A stretch of DNA of 64,000 nt, from contig NC_080050.1 in assembly GCF_026212465.1 (NCBI RefSeq), positions 29,422,070-29,486,069 of the forward strand. Direction: 5' to 3'. The position numbers and the translations under genes were made by a program. The stretch comes from Amaranthus tricolor (lineage: Eukaryota > Streptophyta > Magnoliopsida > Caryophyllales > Amaranthaceae). Below the pieces are notes generated by a model. The model worked only from the letters and a program-made list of their open reading frames with translations. It was not told where the DNA came from and did not search any database. Shown piece after piece: positions 25,522 through 36,320 of the stretch; position 1 is the stretch's first letter, and every line of letters begins with the position of its first letter.

Positions 25522-28273
25522 TGTAACGGTCCGGTTTAAGTAACCCGAAAATCCATATGAAAATACAAATTCCGGTTCACCTTTTTGGACTCTAGAGTAG
25601 ACTTTTCTCTAGGACCGTCAACGTTCCGTCGATAAAGAAATATAGATAAACAGAATGCAAGACCAATGTGAAAGGTAATAAGTCAGCGGAAACTCTAACG
25701 TACAACTCGAGAGCCTAGAGGCCTCTAAACAAACTAATCGAAATAGCGGAAGCGAAAAGAAAACTATCTCTTTTGTTACATTAATTACAGAGACATAGTC
25801 TATTCATAATCTAATATAAAAGATAATACATAGTCTTGCTTATTACGGGTTCTACGTCGAGATCTCACTCCTGACCCCACCTGCAATCAACCTACTAGTC
25901 GTCGTAAGACAACACATAGTAGGTTCCAAAGAAACAAACCAATACACGTCAGAGACATCATACAATTATCAATCAGGTTGAAAACAAGCACATTGTTCTT
26001 CCTAGCATGCATAGGCTCTAATACATTATTATTAATTAATCCCAACTTGTAACGTTGCCCGTCCTGTTCGGGTCGTTCAAGTATAAACCATTCATTTTTA
26101 GATAATTCCAACTTGTAACGTTGCCCGTCCTGTTCGGGTCGTTCAAGTATAAATTTAAATATTTTTGGAGGAATACACTTGGGAGAGCTAATCCCAAGGC
26201 AACCACCGACCTAAGACGTTGCCCGTCCTGTTCGGGTCGCCAAAGGCTAAAGTATGCATACCCCCATGGTGACCGTAATGATCCAAAACTGCCATGGGAA
26301 CAAATAATTATAATATTCCAAACCAAACTTTAACCCCTTTGGGTAACATAACCAAACGTCAACCCCTTTGGGTGACAAACACACAAATTCTCAATTTTCA
26401 ATTAATTTCCTTCAGATTATTTGAGATGTTTAATCCTTATGTGATTTATAAGCCTCGATTAGAAATGAAACAACACTACTTGCACAACCACATAAACAGT
26501 ATGGTCTAAGCGTGTACCTTTAAGCGCTGCAACAACGAAGTTCAAACACGACAGAAATTTCGCCCTCTTATGAATCGAGGTCCTAAATAACATACACACA
26601 AAACGATCACGTATTAGGACGTGTTTACACATTTAATCCACCTCATACGCCAAAATATCACTAAGACTAGATAATTTTTAATTGTTTACATCTAATTCCC
26701 AAAGGTTCCAAATTCCACATTCTGACCAGAAACTTTAAGGGCCATTTCGGACAGATTAGAAAATTCAAACGAAAAATCCGACTTCGCCATTGCGTTCGGA
26801 ACGCGTCAATTACCTTGGGTACCAATTTTCGTAATTTCTAACATTCATTTACTATTTTTAATTATTTTAAGCGTTTAACGAGTTTTTAACGCAACGGGTA
26901 ATTAAAACAACAACGAAAACACACCCGACACTCGGATCGGGGCGCCACCACCGAGGCAGCAGTTGCTGTCCGGAATCCCCTTTTACTTTAATTATTATTT
27001 TTTTTTTATTTTATTATTCGAATTATTAAATCCTTTTTAAATCTCATAATCTACACACCAACCGAAACCGAATTTTCATTCTACTAAAATAAAACAAACA
27101 AGACCAATTTTCCTATCACACAACCACTTGATATTTCCACACATTTGGCAATACACAAAGTCCATCAACAATCTAAGCCATCATCAAAACATAAGGCTAA
27201 CAACTTAAGACATACTCATCCTCAAGATCTTCAAGAACATTTAAAATTTCATAACCATGATAAGTAAATTAAATATTTGATCCTCTTAACAAATTTAAAT
27301 TTTGTAGAGAATCATAAACCAACATTTTTTTTTTTTTTTTTTAAATCGAACATATATATATAAGGACAATCCTTTAAACAAATCAAATTTTGTTAAAGGA
27401 TTTATAAACTCATGGATACTTACATCACTTAATCCACACACTTAAAATTTCATCTAACAAACTAAAATCTTGTTAGAGAAATATAAATCGTAAAATAAAT
27501 TCAATTTAACATTTGAATAGACTTTATTCTTATAACAAATTTAAACGTTGTTAAAGAATGTAAATCAAGGAAAATTTTGCATAACAGAAATATGATTTAA
27601 CCCTTTTAACAAATCAATTTTATCAAAGGATTATTAAAGAAAACTTATATAAAATACTCAATCCTCCTAATAAGTCATAGGATATCATCATATTGAAAGA
27701 AATATTATATAATCTCATACTAGAATTTCTTATAAATAAAATTTATAAATAACAACTCAACTTACTTACCCTTTGATTTGAAGATTGGATTGAACAAAGT
27801 TTTTTTTTTTTTTTTTTCTTCTTGAATACCGAAACAAGAGCAAGAAAAGAGGAAAATTTTCTGAATTTTGTTCACCTTGAAAGCTTAGGAAAAGTGAGGA
27901 AACTCAAATGATGCTTAAGGATTAATAGGCACTTAAGAGGTGAGCTTAATATGCCATAATACTCACTTATGAGAGGAGTTACAAACTCCTCCCATTCCTC
28001 CTCACAACAACCGGCCACCCCTTCACTCCCCTCTCAATTATTATTTTTTTTTTAATTTAATTTAATTAATTAATTAAGTCATTATTATATTATTGTTAAA
28101 ATAGAAAGAAACGTTACGCGATAGCCTCGTACGCGATAAAACTCGTTACCGTTAAAATTTTAACTCACTTTATTTCTTAAAATTATCTATGTGAAATAAT
28201 ATAATTTAATAATACGTATTTATTTTATTTTATTATATTATTTCTTAAACCCGATAAATTACGGGGTGTTACA
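25522..28273 (-). repeat. 5' LTR of the chromovirus (right copy)
   Basis: 2752 bp, nearly identical to 16787..19535. Differences seen include GTGACCCG versus GTAACCCG near the start, CTAATCC versus TTAATCC around 17697/26432, and AAAATATTC versus AAAATTTTC near the far end, plus poly-T length changes. Confidence 0.95.
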
Positions 28274-28339
28274 ACATGAGTTAATTGAAATTCTTATAAA
28301 TTAAAGTTACTCACCTTTATTGACCTAGGGTAAATGATA

Positions 28340-28705
28340 CTCTCTCCGTTCTTTTTTAGTCTTCCACTTTGGGTTTTTCACACATATTAAGGAAGATAGA
28401 ATCTTTGGGTTGTAGTAGGTATTATTTTAATTAAATAGTAGTGTGAAGTAATAATTGTATTGAAAATATGAGGTTGTAGTGGGTATTATTTTAATTAAAT
28501 AGTAGTGTGAAATAATGATTGTATTGGAAGTATGAAAGAGAAAATAATTATAAATAAAAAAAGGGGTACATTAAAAGAAAATGGGGGGTTTTAAAGAGTA
28601 AAAGTGGGATAAAAACTTTCTAAAAATAGAAAGTATTCTAAATTGGAAGAACTTTTGAAACTACCCATTATAGTAATGTGGAAAATCAAAAAAGAACGGA
28701 GGTAG
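28340..28705. mobile_element. Stowaway-type MITE with an internal tandem duplication
   Basis: Inverted ends CTCTCTCCGTTCTTTTTTAG and the complement of AAAAAAGAACGGAGGTAG, flanked by TA on both sides. This is the Tc1/mariner Stowaway arrangement. The interior has a roughly 68 bp unit, starting near TTGTAGTAGGTATTATTTTA, present twice in tandem. It is noncoding and lies just beyond the chromovirus, in the right arm of the long-TIR element. Confidence 0.8.
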
Positions 28706-29099
28706 TACAAAATTGGGGCTAGTAAATGTCGACTTTCATCCACCATTAGTTGAGAGCTCGTTTTTGTGATCTTTGGAGATAGGTTTATTGAATTTAAATT
28801 TCAAATTTGGGATTTTAGGGTTAGAAATTTAGCAGAATTAGGGTGAAATGGGGGAAATGTGATGTTGGGAGAGTTCAATTTACGAAATAATGGGTTTTCA
28901 AATTTGTGTTGTTGTACAGGATGCTTTAATCTCTTTAAACTAACATTATAAAACATTTTCTAAGAAAAAGATCACGGAAAACGAATTGGGTTAATCTCAA
29001 AGTTATCGCATAGATTTTTAAAAAAACTTTGGTTATCAAGTGAAAAAACTTATACCTCAAGGTTACCACGTGGAATTTTCCTTAATTTTTTTGAACTAT

Positions 29100-29475
29100 A
29101 GGCCAAGTGAAGAGAAGGATTAGATTAGAACTAGTATACAAACTCGTGCAATGCACGAAGTTTGTTCGAATGCAAATACATATAAATATAAATTTTAAAG
29201 AAAAATGCAATTGCACATTATAATTATCAATTATAATATTAGTAAAATATAATAATTGATATAAGTATTTATAACATAGTAATTTCTTGATTGAATAAAT
29301 AATTATTGATTGTATTAACTGACCAAAATATAGCTATTTGGCTGAAATTAAGGATTTTGAAAAACAAATTGTGTCGAAATTAACATGCTTGCAAAATTAT
29401 TTTTTACATAATCCAATAATTCACTTATTCTCAATAAAATTAAAATACATAATAAAGGTCTTAAAACATAGACTC
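29100..29475. other. AT-rich spacer with a short hairpin
   Basis: No gene was seen. A small perfect hairpin, AACTCGTGCAATGCACGAAG with flanking complementarity (about 29145..29165), resembles terminal hairpins of small plant repeats. The rest is low-complexity AT sequence. Confidence 0.4.
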
Positions 29476-29576
29476 TTTTCCCTTAATATTGCAAAATTTA
29501 TAACTTATTCCCACTTTGCATGAAATGAAAAAGTATTTTCCAAAATACCTTCTACGTGAAATTTTTTTTTTTCAGA

Positions 29577-29708
29577 CAAAATCGCCAAATGAAATGGCGG
29601 TTTGCATTAACTAGTAAACCACCACATGAAGTAGCGGTTTGGTTAGGGCAAACCGTCATCTCATGTGGCGGTTTTCTCCTAGTAAACTGCCACCTCATTT
29701 GGCGGTTT
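29577..29708. repeat. Left subterminal palindrome array of the MULE
   Basis: Four imperfect palindromes at about 34-base spacing (29577-29602, 29616-29640, 29650-29674, 29684-29708). Each has the form AAACCGCCA, a short TCAT-containing core, and TGGCGGTTT. Arm mismatches differ between copies. Confidence 0.85.
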
Positions 29709-30020
29709 TGTCTGTGCTCATGCAACGTTTTATATTTTATCTTTCAATTCCCATAAATAATTAGCACAACCTGCATTAAACTAATTCAATACCATCTATT
29801 CCATAATAATCAACTACGAACCAGCTTGATTTGAAAACATTAATTATGAAAATAACGCGAAGATATATTACAATCATGGAAAGTGATACAAGAAGTTCAA
29901 AGCATATAAATTGATACAAAATGTGTTAAACTATAATCCCCGGTCCCTTTTGTTGTGCGCACCAGTGGATATGGATGGTGTATACTCGTCAATCTCTGCA
30001 ATGACATTAAGAGCAGGAGC

Positions 30021-33000
30021 TCATCTTTGACTAGCACGCTGATATGTGATGATCCTTTGCGGAGGCGATGGATGTGAAGGAGTGGTTATGGAAGCTAGAG
30101 GAACGAATGGCGACATAGCACCGGATGTCGATGGGGATCTGGAAGACCGACCTCGAGTAGATGAACGCTCGCGACCTCTTGTGGACCGACTACTTGATCC
30201 TTTAGAAGAGCTACCTCGGTGGGCCGAACTCCGTGGAGAAGGAGTGTGGAATGTATCATCTACCTCACTAATGATGGGTAGAGTCGGAATGAGGTACTCA
30301 TACCCCGCCTGACTCAATGCATCGGTCAATGACGTGTTAATGGAGCCAAGGGTCTGAGAACATAGACGATACCCCACATCAACTAGCGATGTACCGGCCC
30401 CATGAATCGTGTCATTGCATTGTATGAGGACCGATCGGATGCGCTCAGCCTGTATGTTATCCTTATATTGTTAAAAGAATCACATAAAAGTATTACTATA
30501 TGTTATAAGTGTTAAAAGAAGATGTACCAGTAACGTAGATGTCCAGATGGTAATGTGATCCTGGCTGTGCAAATGTGGTGTTCGTGAGGCATAGTATGGA
30601 GATACGCCTGTACCAATTCATGTACGCACCAGGGCTTTGACTGGTGTATTTATCTCCTTGAACCAATTGAGATGCTCGGCCATTCTACGCATCTACCTGC
30701 GATCTATGTCGTACGACGTAGTTCTTGTCCCTAGGCCTCCGATCAATCGCATGTAGTTGAGGTTGGGTGTCACAGGCATGCGGAATAACCTGCTCCAAAC
30801 CGAATTGACACATGACACAATCCGGGAGATGTAGCTCGACGATGTCAAAGCAAATAAGTGGACAACGCGATCTCCAAATCTCGTGGCCCGATCTACATAT
30901 GTGTGGCAAAACATCCATCTTAGCCGTTGTGTAAGGCTGTCATGTCATCTGTATTAGAAATCAATATACTCAGTAATATATATAATATTATTGATAACTA
31001 ATACAAAAAATAAATGTTAATAATATGCTCGTCCGTTGTCGATTAAGTGCGTCTCTGTAGTAGATTAGAGTATGTGAGGAGTAGGACCTTGAAAGATATA
31101 CGCGAAGCCGGCTGCGAACAAACGAACATTGTTTAATATTTCCATGTATCATAAAATAGTGAAAATTTGAATTTGAATAGTGAATTAATTGTTTCTACCT
31201 TACTGCTAAAGGATCCCTCCCACGACGATGCTGTAAACCTAAGACCGGTTCAAAATCCTCTGTGTCATCGTCTTGATCATTTTGCCCAACGGGTCAAATC
31301 GTCCGAATTATAGGCCTCCCTATATGAATATGCTCCCACGACCATATTTGTAACAACAACAAGCAGCCTCCAATGTCCTTGGCACCCTTACGAGATGCTC
31401 GACATAAATTGCGATACAAATACGCAAGGGTAGCACTTTCCCAACTATACTCATCTACCCGCTACAAGTCTCCTAGTAGAGGTAGATAGATCAACTGGAC
31501 CGAGTCACCGCTCTTGTCTGGAAACAAGATGCATTGTAACATCTCGGAATAACTCGGATCGTACGAAAAGAGAAGAGGACCTTTTAAAAACAAGTGTATA
31601 TCGTCCGAGTCAAACCAGGATGTTAGAAGGCAGTTAAAATCGGATTTGAAATTAAGGGAAGCTTGCGGATCGAGTTTTATTAGTGTTATTATGAACTACT
31701 AGATATAAGAAATTCTTAGCAGCGGATAAGAACGAAAAATTAAATCAACTTATTACAACTTGAGAACAAAATCGCCTCATAAAACCAAATATTCTTTAAA
31801 CTTTATTAGAAGTTCTTATCAAGACTTCTGTATCCTAACGGTTTATTTCTCCAAGGGACAATCCTCACTCCCCAGACCTGCAACTTGACTTACTGCTAGT
31901 CATTGCCCAGATAGGAAACAACATCATCGCAGGGTCGTTAAGACCAAAAGTACACGTCAGCTAACGTCGCATAACAAATAATTAATTACAACAAGAAAAA
32001 GACTTAATTCAATAGCTGTCAATTCGCAGAAAAGTACGCTTCGATCATGCTAATAAAGAATAATTATTTTCATATAAAGGTTAGTCAGCCATACTGCTGT
32101 ACTATCCAGCCATACTGCCGGTACACTCCAATCTCCATAAGTGAGACAATACATTAGGGGGAGCTAACCCCTAAGCAAGTCTCTACCATAGACACTCGCC
32201 TTACTTCGGTGCCTATGGTTAAGTATGCATACCCCCGCGGTGGCTCATAATGCCCCCATATACCGCGAGTAATTCATTTCCACCAATTGACGTCATACTA
32301 CGTCCACTTTAAGGTTAGTGAGGTCATACTACCTCTGCTTATCAAAACAATATATCAAAATTATTTATTCGAAAAGATAACATTATTCATACTATATATC
32401 CCTACTTTACTTTTGTATACCATTATTATATGATACATCGGTCTAAATACGAACTTCGCTGCGTGTACATACCTTAAGCAAGATAACCAATTCACGAGCG
32501 TCTTAATCAATTCCCGGTCACGAATCGACTTCCTACAAGGTTCAATCGTATTCGGGAAATAAGCACACATACACATTTTCCTCAAATCATCCATAACACA
32601 CATATACAATTACACCCACACCTAGAATACCACACACATCATGAACATCCATCACATACTATAACATGGTAAACACACAAAACAGGACAGCATACATAAT
32701 CTGTCCAGAAACACAACTTAAAACTGTCAAACTGAAAATCCGACTTCACCGTTGCGTCCGGAAGGCGTCAAAACCCCCGGGTACCAATTTCCATAATTTA
32801 TAACATAGTATAAGTATTTTTAACCTAATTTCAAAGCCAAAAATGTTCCAAAAACACCTTTTTTCACCATTTTCCAAACCTACGGGATTTTGTCATTTCA
32901 TTTTTTTTTTATCACAAAAATATAAATTTCAATGCTTTATTTCCTATTAAATCTAAACGAATATTTACATAATTTTCATGACCATCTATGAAATTAATTT

Positions 33001-35457
33001 TTATTCCTCAAAAATAATTCTTTTTACACAATGTACACACACACACACATCACATATATGTCTATATATATTTCTCTAACAACATTATAAATTCCTCCTA
33101 TTAATCAATAAAATAAATTTCTAACACCACATACATTTTTCTATTAGCATCCATTTTATATATATATATATATATACTTTACAATCATCCATCAAACAAA
33201 TCCTTCACACACATATAAACATATCTAAAACCCTAAAAAGAAACATTCTTCATCAATTTAGATAGAAAAATACATCCCAACATCATACATGAAATTTTAA
33301 ATTCATAAAGTAAACATGAATTATAAGATAAAACATATAATAATCATAGAATTTTAAATTAAAACTTAAGATTCAACATAGATTAAGAATTACACTTACA
33401 ATTGTAAAGGAAAACACCAAATGATGAAGTGTGATGGAGTTAGGAATGTGAATTAGGAGGAATTTTGAAAGGATGTCAATATGAAAATAATTTAGGAATT
33501 AAGAAGGGTTAATTATATGGGATTAATGCCTTGATCCTTCATTACCCTAAGGGAGTTACAAGCTCCACCAAGAGTCCCTCCTATTTTCTTTTTTTTTTTT
33601 TTTGAAAAGAAAAGATGGGTTAAGGAAAAGTTTGGGCCCAAATAATTCTAATTGCCAAAAAGGATTGCAAATCTCATGACCAAGCCCAATAATAAATAAA
33701 ATATATATATAGAAATAATATTACTAGTGAATTATTAAATATATCGGGAAGAAAATATCGGGAAAATATCGGGGTGTTACATGCATCCAAACAGGTACAA
33801 AATGTACGCTCGCGCATGTCTCTCCACTATAATATCATCCGCGTCATCCTCTAGCACGCTGAAATGCTCTCTAAGCCAAGTTAACTTCAATGAGGATCCA
33901 ATGATGATCTTCGGCTCTGTGGGGTCTTGAGGCTTTCTGGCCAAACCCCTAGTAGCTCTTGAACTAAGGCTAGCCAATTTCCCTCTCCATGACCTATTAT
34001 TACTTGTCCTTCAATGGGCAGTCCCATTATAACTACCACATCTTACAATGTGGTCGTTGCCTCGCCAACCGTGAGGTGGAAGGTATGAGTCTCCGACCTC
34101 CACCTCTCCACTAATGTAGTGATAAGAGGACGACAGTGGGGAAAACCCTTAATGGATGGTTCGAAAGCCCAAAAAATTCTCTGAAAAATAACTTTCGTAG
34201 GATCCATTGTTGGTTGAACTTCCTATTGCACCACTGTTCCTGCATTAGATTGCATTAATGCCTGCAGGTACCTTGGAAGCTCATCAAAAGACTTATCCCA
34301 ATCCCCAAAGACTTTTTTATAGCCTTATTTTTCGCCAACCAAGCTCTCTTATATGTTATAACGAATCCGTATTTATTGTTAACAAAATTAACAATTGACT
34401 TCACCTTGAAAGTTGGATCAACTCTTATCATATCCACGATAAGATTAGCAACAAAATCAGAAGCAAGGAGGGGATGGTCGTCACTGTAATGTGCTGAGCA
34501 ATCTTGATTATGACTCTTATATCGCACAATCTTAAATGATCCCGTGGCGGTCATAATAGCTCGCATCCTCCATTCACAACCTTTATCCTCGGCATTAATA
34601 CATTGGATAACGTACTTTGAAGGCTCCGACTCAATTACACGGAAGTTTCTATTATTAGATATCGCCCATGCTTTAACATCCTTCTTAAGGTGGTCTAAGG
34701 AGCTAAACTCTTGCCCTATCCTAAAGTCACCATTTTCAGTCATGGAGTTGTCATTATTCTAGGTCATTTACACATCAATCAATCTTTGATCAATCTCATT
34801 AATTCTAAGCCAGTCTTGAGATGGAGCAGCATCTCTAATCGCTGCGTCTAGAGATTCTCTTTTTTCATCATCCTGCTCTGAATCAGAATCAATATGATCA
34901 TCCTCCTGAGATAAAGAGTCAACCTCGTTGGCAATACGCCTACCTAAGTGAGTCATGGAGAAGGTGTTCAATACACCACAACCAATGGCATGTGAGTGAG
35001 TTGGAGAAGTAATCTCATTTAAGTGCTCACTAATGTAATTTGGGTTTGTTAAAATTTCTGCGAATGTATCATGGCGTACACTAGGACCTAATTCTGGAAG
35101 TTCCATGCTAGTCATGACTTCCCTCGCATTACCGAAATTTGCAACCATTTCTACATAAATCAGCATTGCCGTTCCTAGAGCTTGTGATACTGCATAAGCA
35201 AGAGCACTTATGCTTTCGTCATTCTTGACCGAGAATAACACAATTTTCCCAGCCACCGGATATTTCATCTCCATTTTTAACATAAAAGAGTTGCGATCAC
35301 AACCAATTATATCATTGACTTTGCTACGAAATACCTCAAAAGTAGTATTCTGACGATGGATAAACATCACTGCATTCAATCCTCCGTTATACACAACATC
35401 GGATCCCGTATAACTTACTTCCCCACCTCAATAGACTATAACGGGATAATGATCCAT
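30021..35457 (-). pseudogene. MuDR N-terminus fused to plant mobile domain (PMD); broken
   Basis: Likely start ATG at 35457, followed by a PB1-like segment (GGEVSYTGSDVVYNGGLNAV) with one internal TGA. After an acidic stretch and two stops comes the MuDR DNA-binding region (34731..34290; FRIGQEFSSLDHLKKDVKAW, CEWRMRA, YKRAWLAKNKAI). Past one frameshift the frame reads WDKSFDELPRYLQAL, then IFWAFEPSIKGFPHCRPLI, the usual entry to the MULE catalytic domain. Within that phrase it becomes TTLVERWRSETHTFHL, typical PMD sequence. The PMD continues to 33782 (ERHARAYILYLFGCM), is interrupted by the solo LTR, and resumes at 31529 (LFPDKSGDSVQLIYLPLL; WSWEHIHIGRPIIR; VELHLPDCVMCQFGLEQ). A Ser/Arg-rich disordered tail ends near 30025. 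No DDE core remains. PMD proteins (MAIN/MAIL family) occur both as host genes and inside transposons. Confidence 0.75.
31535..33781 (-). mobile_element. Solo LTR of a related Ty3/gypsy family
   Basis: 2247 bp, starting TGTAACATCTCGG and ending GGGGTGTTACA, with a perfect 5-bp duplication TGCAT on both sides (31530-31534, 33782-33786). It shares landmark stretches in the same order as the nearby chromovirus LTR (a CACCTGCAA-like motif, TACACGTCAG, GTATGCATACCCCC, AATCCGACTTC, GGGTACCAATTT), so it comes from a sister family. Unequal recombination between LTRs is the usual origin. It splits the PMD coding region at a Gly-Cys-Met codon run. Confidence 0.9.
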
Positions 35458-36068
35458 ATTCTGCACACACAAGCATGGTTTTCATGTTATTTCGATACAC
35501 TTTTATTGTTCATTGTGAGTAAGGAAAGTATAAATGTGTATACAAGAATGTGTAAAATTAAAGTATTACAACACTTATTAGAAGGGACAATTCAAATATA
35601 AAGCTTACAATACCATGAATATATACTAAATCTATTAAACTAACCCTAAAAAGTAATAAACTTTCATTGAAGCATTTCATCGAACACTTTATATGCATAC
35701 AAAACAAATCAAAAAAATCAACTACAAATGTGTAAAATGCATGCTTAAATCATGAAATCAAGAGAATGTTACAAGGAATCAATCTATTATAAGTTCAAAT
35801 GACAACAATTATGAACATAAAATCAAATTGCAAATTGAAAAAATTTAGGGTTATATTCATACCTTAAATGAGAATGATAATGAACAAGTAATGAAGGAGA
35901 AGATGGCAATGTAGTTGATTGATTTAGTAAAATGAAAGGAAATTTGAATATGAAGTAAATGAGAAGTGTAGAAATTTTTTTTTTTTGATCTTCACGGCAA
36001 CAGCAGCAGCACAAAGGAAGGGGAAAAAATGAGGAATGAAAGCAACAGCTTTGTTTTTGTACAACAGT

Positions 36069-36207
36069 AAAACCGCCACTTGAGATGGCGGTTTACTATA
36101 CTCCAATTTTTTATTTTTTTTAAAAATTCCATGTAGTGCAAAACGCTATTTCACGTAACAGTTTTGTTGGAATTCCTAAGCAAACCGCCAGATGAAATAG
36201 CGATTTT
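36069..36207. repeat. Right subterminal palindrome array of the MULE
   Basis: Three copies of the AAACCGCCA...TGGCGGTTT palindrome, at 36069-36094 (best preserved), about 36140-36166 and 36182-36207. The latter two have decayed arms. They mirror the array at the other end of the element. Confidence 0.8.
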
Positions 36208-36320
36208 ATAAAAAAAATAAAAAAATAATAATTTTTCCAGCTGCCCTACGTGGAGGGAAATATTTTTCCCTTTCACCTATATTGGAAAATAATTTTTATT
36301 TTTGCATTATTATGGGAAAA

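Larger units (their letters stand above)
16787..28273 (-). mobile_element. Full-length Ty3/gypsy chromovirus (Tekay/Del-like), very young
   Basis: An 11.49 kb element on the minus strand, flanked by a perfect 5-bp duplication ACATG (16782-16786, 28274-28278). LTRs are 16787..19535 and 25522..28273, both starting TGTAACGGTCCGG and ending GGGTGTTACA. I count about eight substitutions plus homopolymer differences over 2.75 kb, so insertion was recent. A Met-tRNA primer site lies inside the right LTR and a purine tract inside the left LTR. The internal region holds a pre-gag frame and one uninterrupted gag-pol frame with a chromodomain-like C-terminus, which points to the Tekay/Del clade. Confidence 0.95.
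13928..29081. mobile_element. Old long-TIR (MULE-like) element, now a nesting site
   Basis: The ends are long diverged inverted repeats. The left begins GAAAATTTCACGTGGTAACC (13928). The right, read inward on the minus strand, begins GGAAAATTCCACGTGGTAAC (29081). Similarity continues inward for roughly 300 bases, through an AACCCAATTC stretch, a CATCCTGTAC stretch and an AACCCTAA-rich stretch. Removing the Ty3 element, Cassandra and a Stowaway MITE leaves only about 2.7 kb of original element, with a GRF zinc-finger relic on plus and another decayed gene on minus. Long inverted repeats starting GAAAA fit Mutator-like elements. Target duplications are unclear (TTAATATGG versus TTAATTTTT is only partial). 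Confidence 0.55.
29476..36320 (-). mobile_element. Mutator-like element carrying a PMD gene, split by a solo LTR
   Basis: The outer ends match as inverted repeats. The left reads TTTTCCCTTAATATTGCAAA (29476). The right, read inward on minus, reads TTTTCCCATAATAATGCAAA (36320). Alignment continues inward to an ACGTAGGG/ACGTGAAA stretch. Next to both ends are arrays of AAACCGCCA...TGGCGGTTT palindromes. The minus-strand gene between has MuDR-type N-terminal and DNA-binding sequence followed by a plant mobile domain. Without the 2.25 kb solo LTR and its duplication the element would be about 4.6 kb. A 9-bp target duplication could not be identified, so the borders may be off by several bases. 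Confidence 0.7.

Noticed and set aside
30046..30312. Plus-strand 88-codon frame
   Set aside because: Antisense shadow of the Ser/Arg-rich tail of the PMD pseudogene.
34544..34762. Plus-strand frame over the MuDR DNA-binding region
   Set aside because: Antisense shadow; the minus strand carries the recognisable domain.
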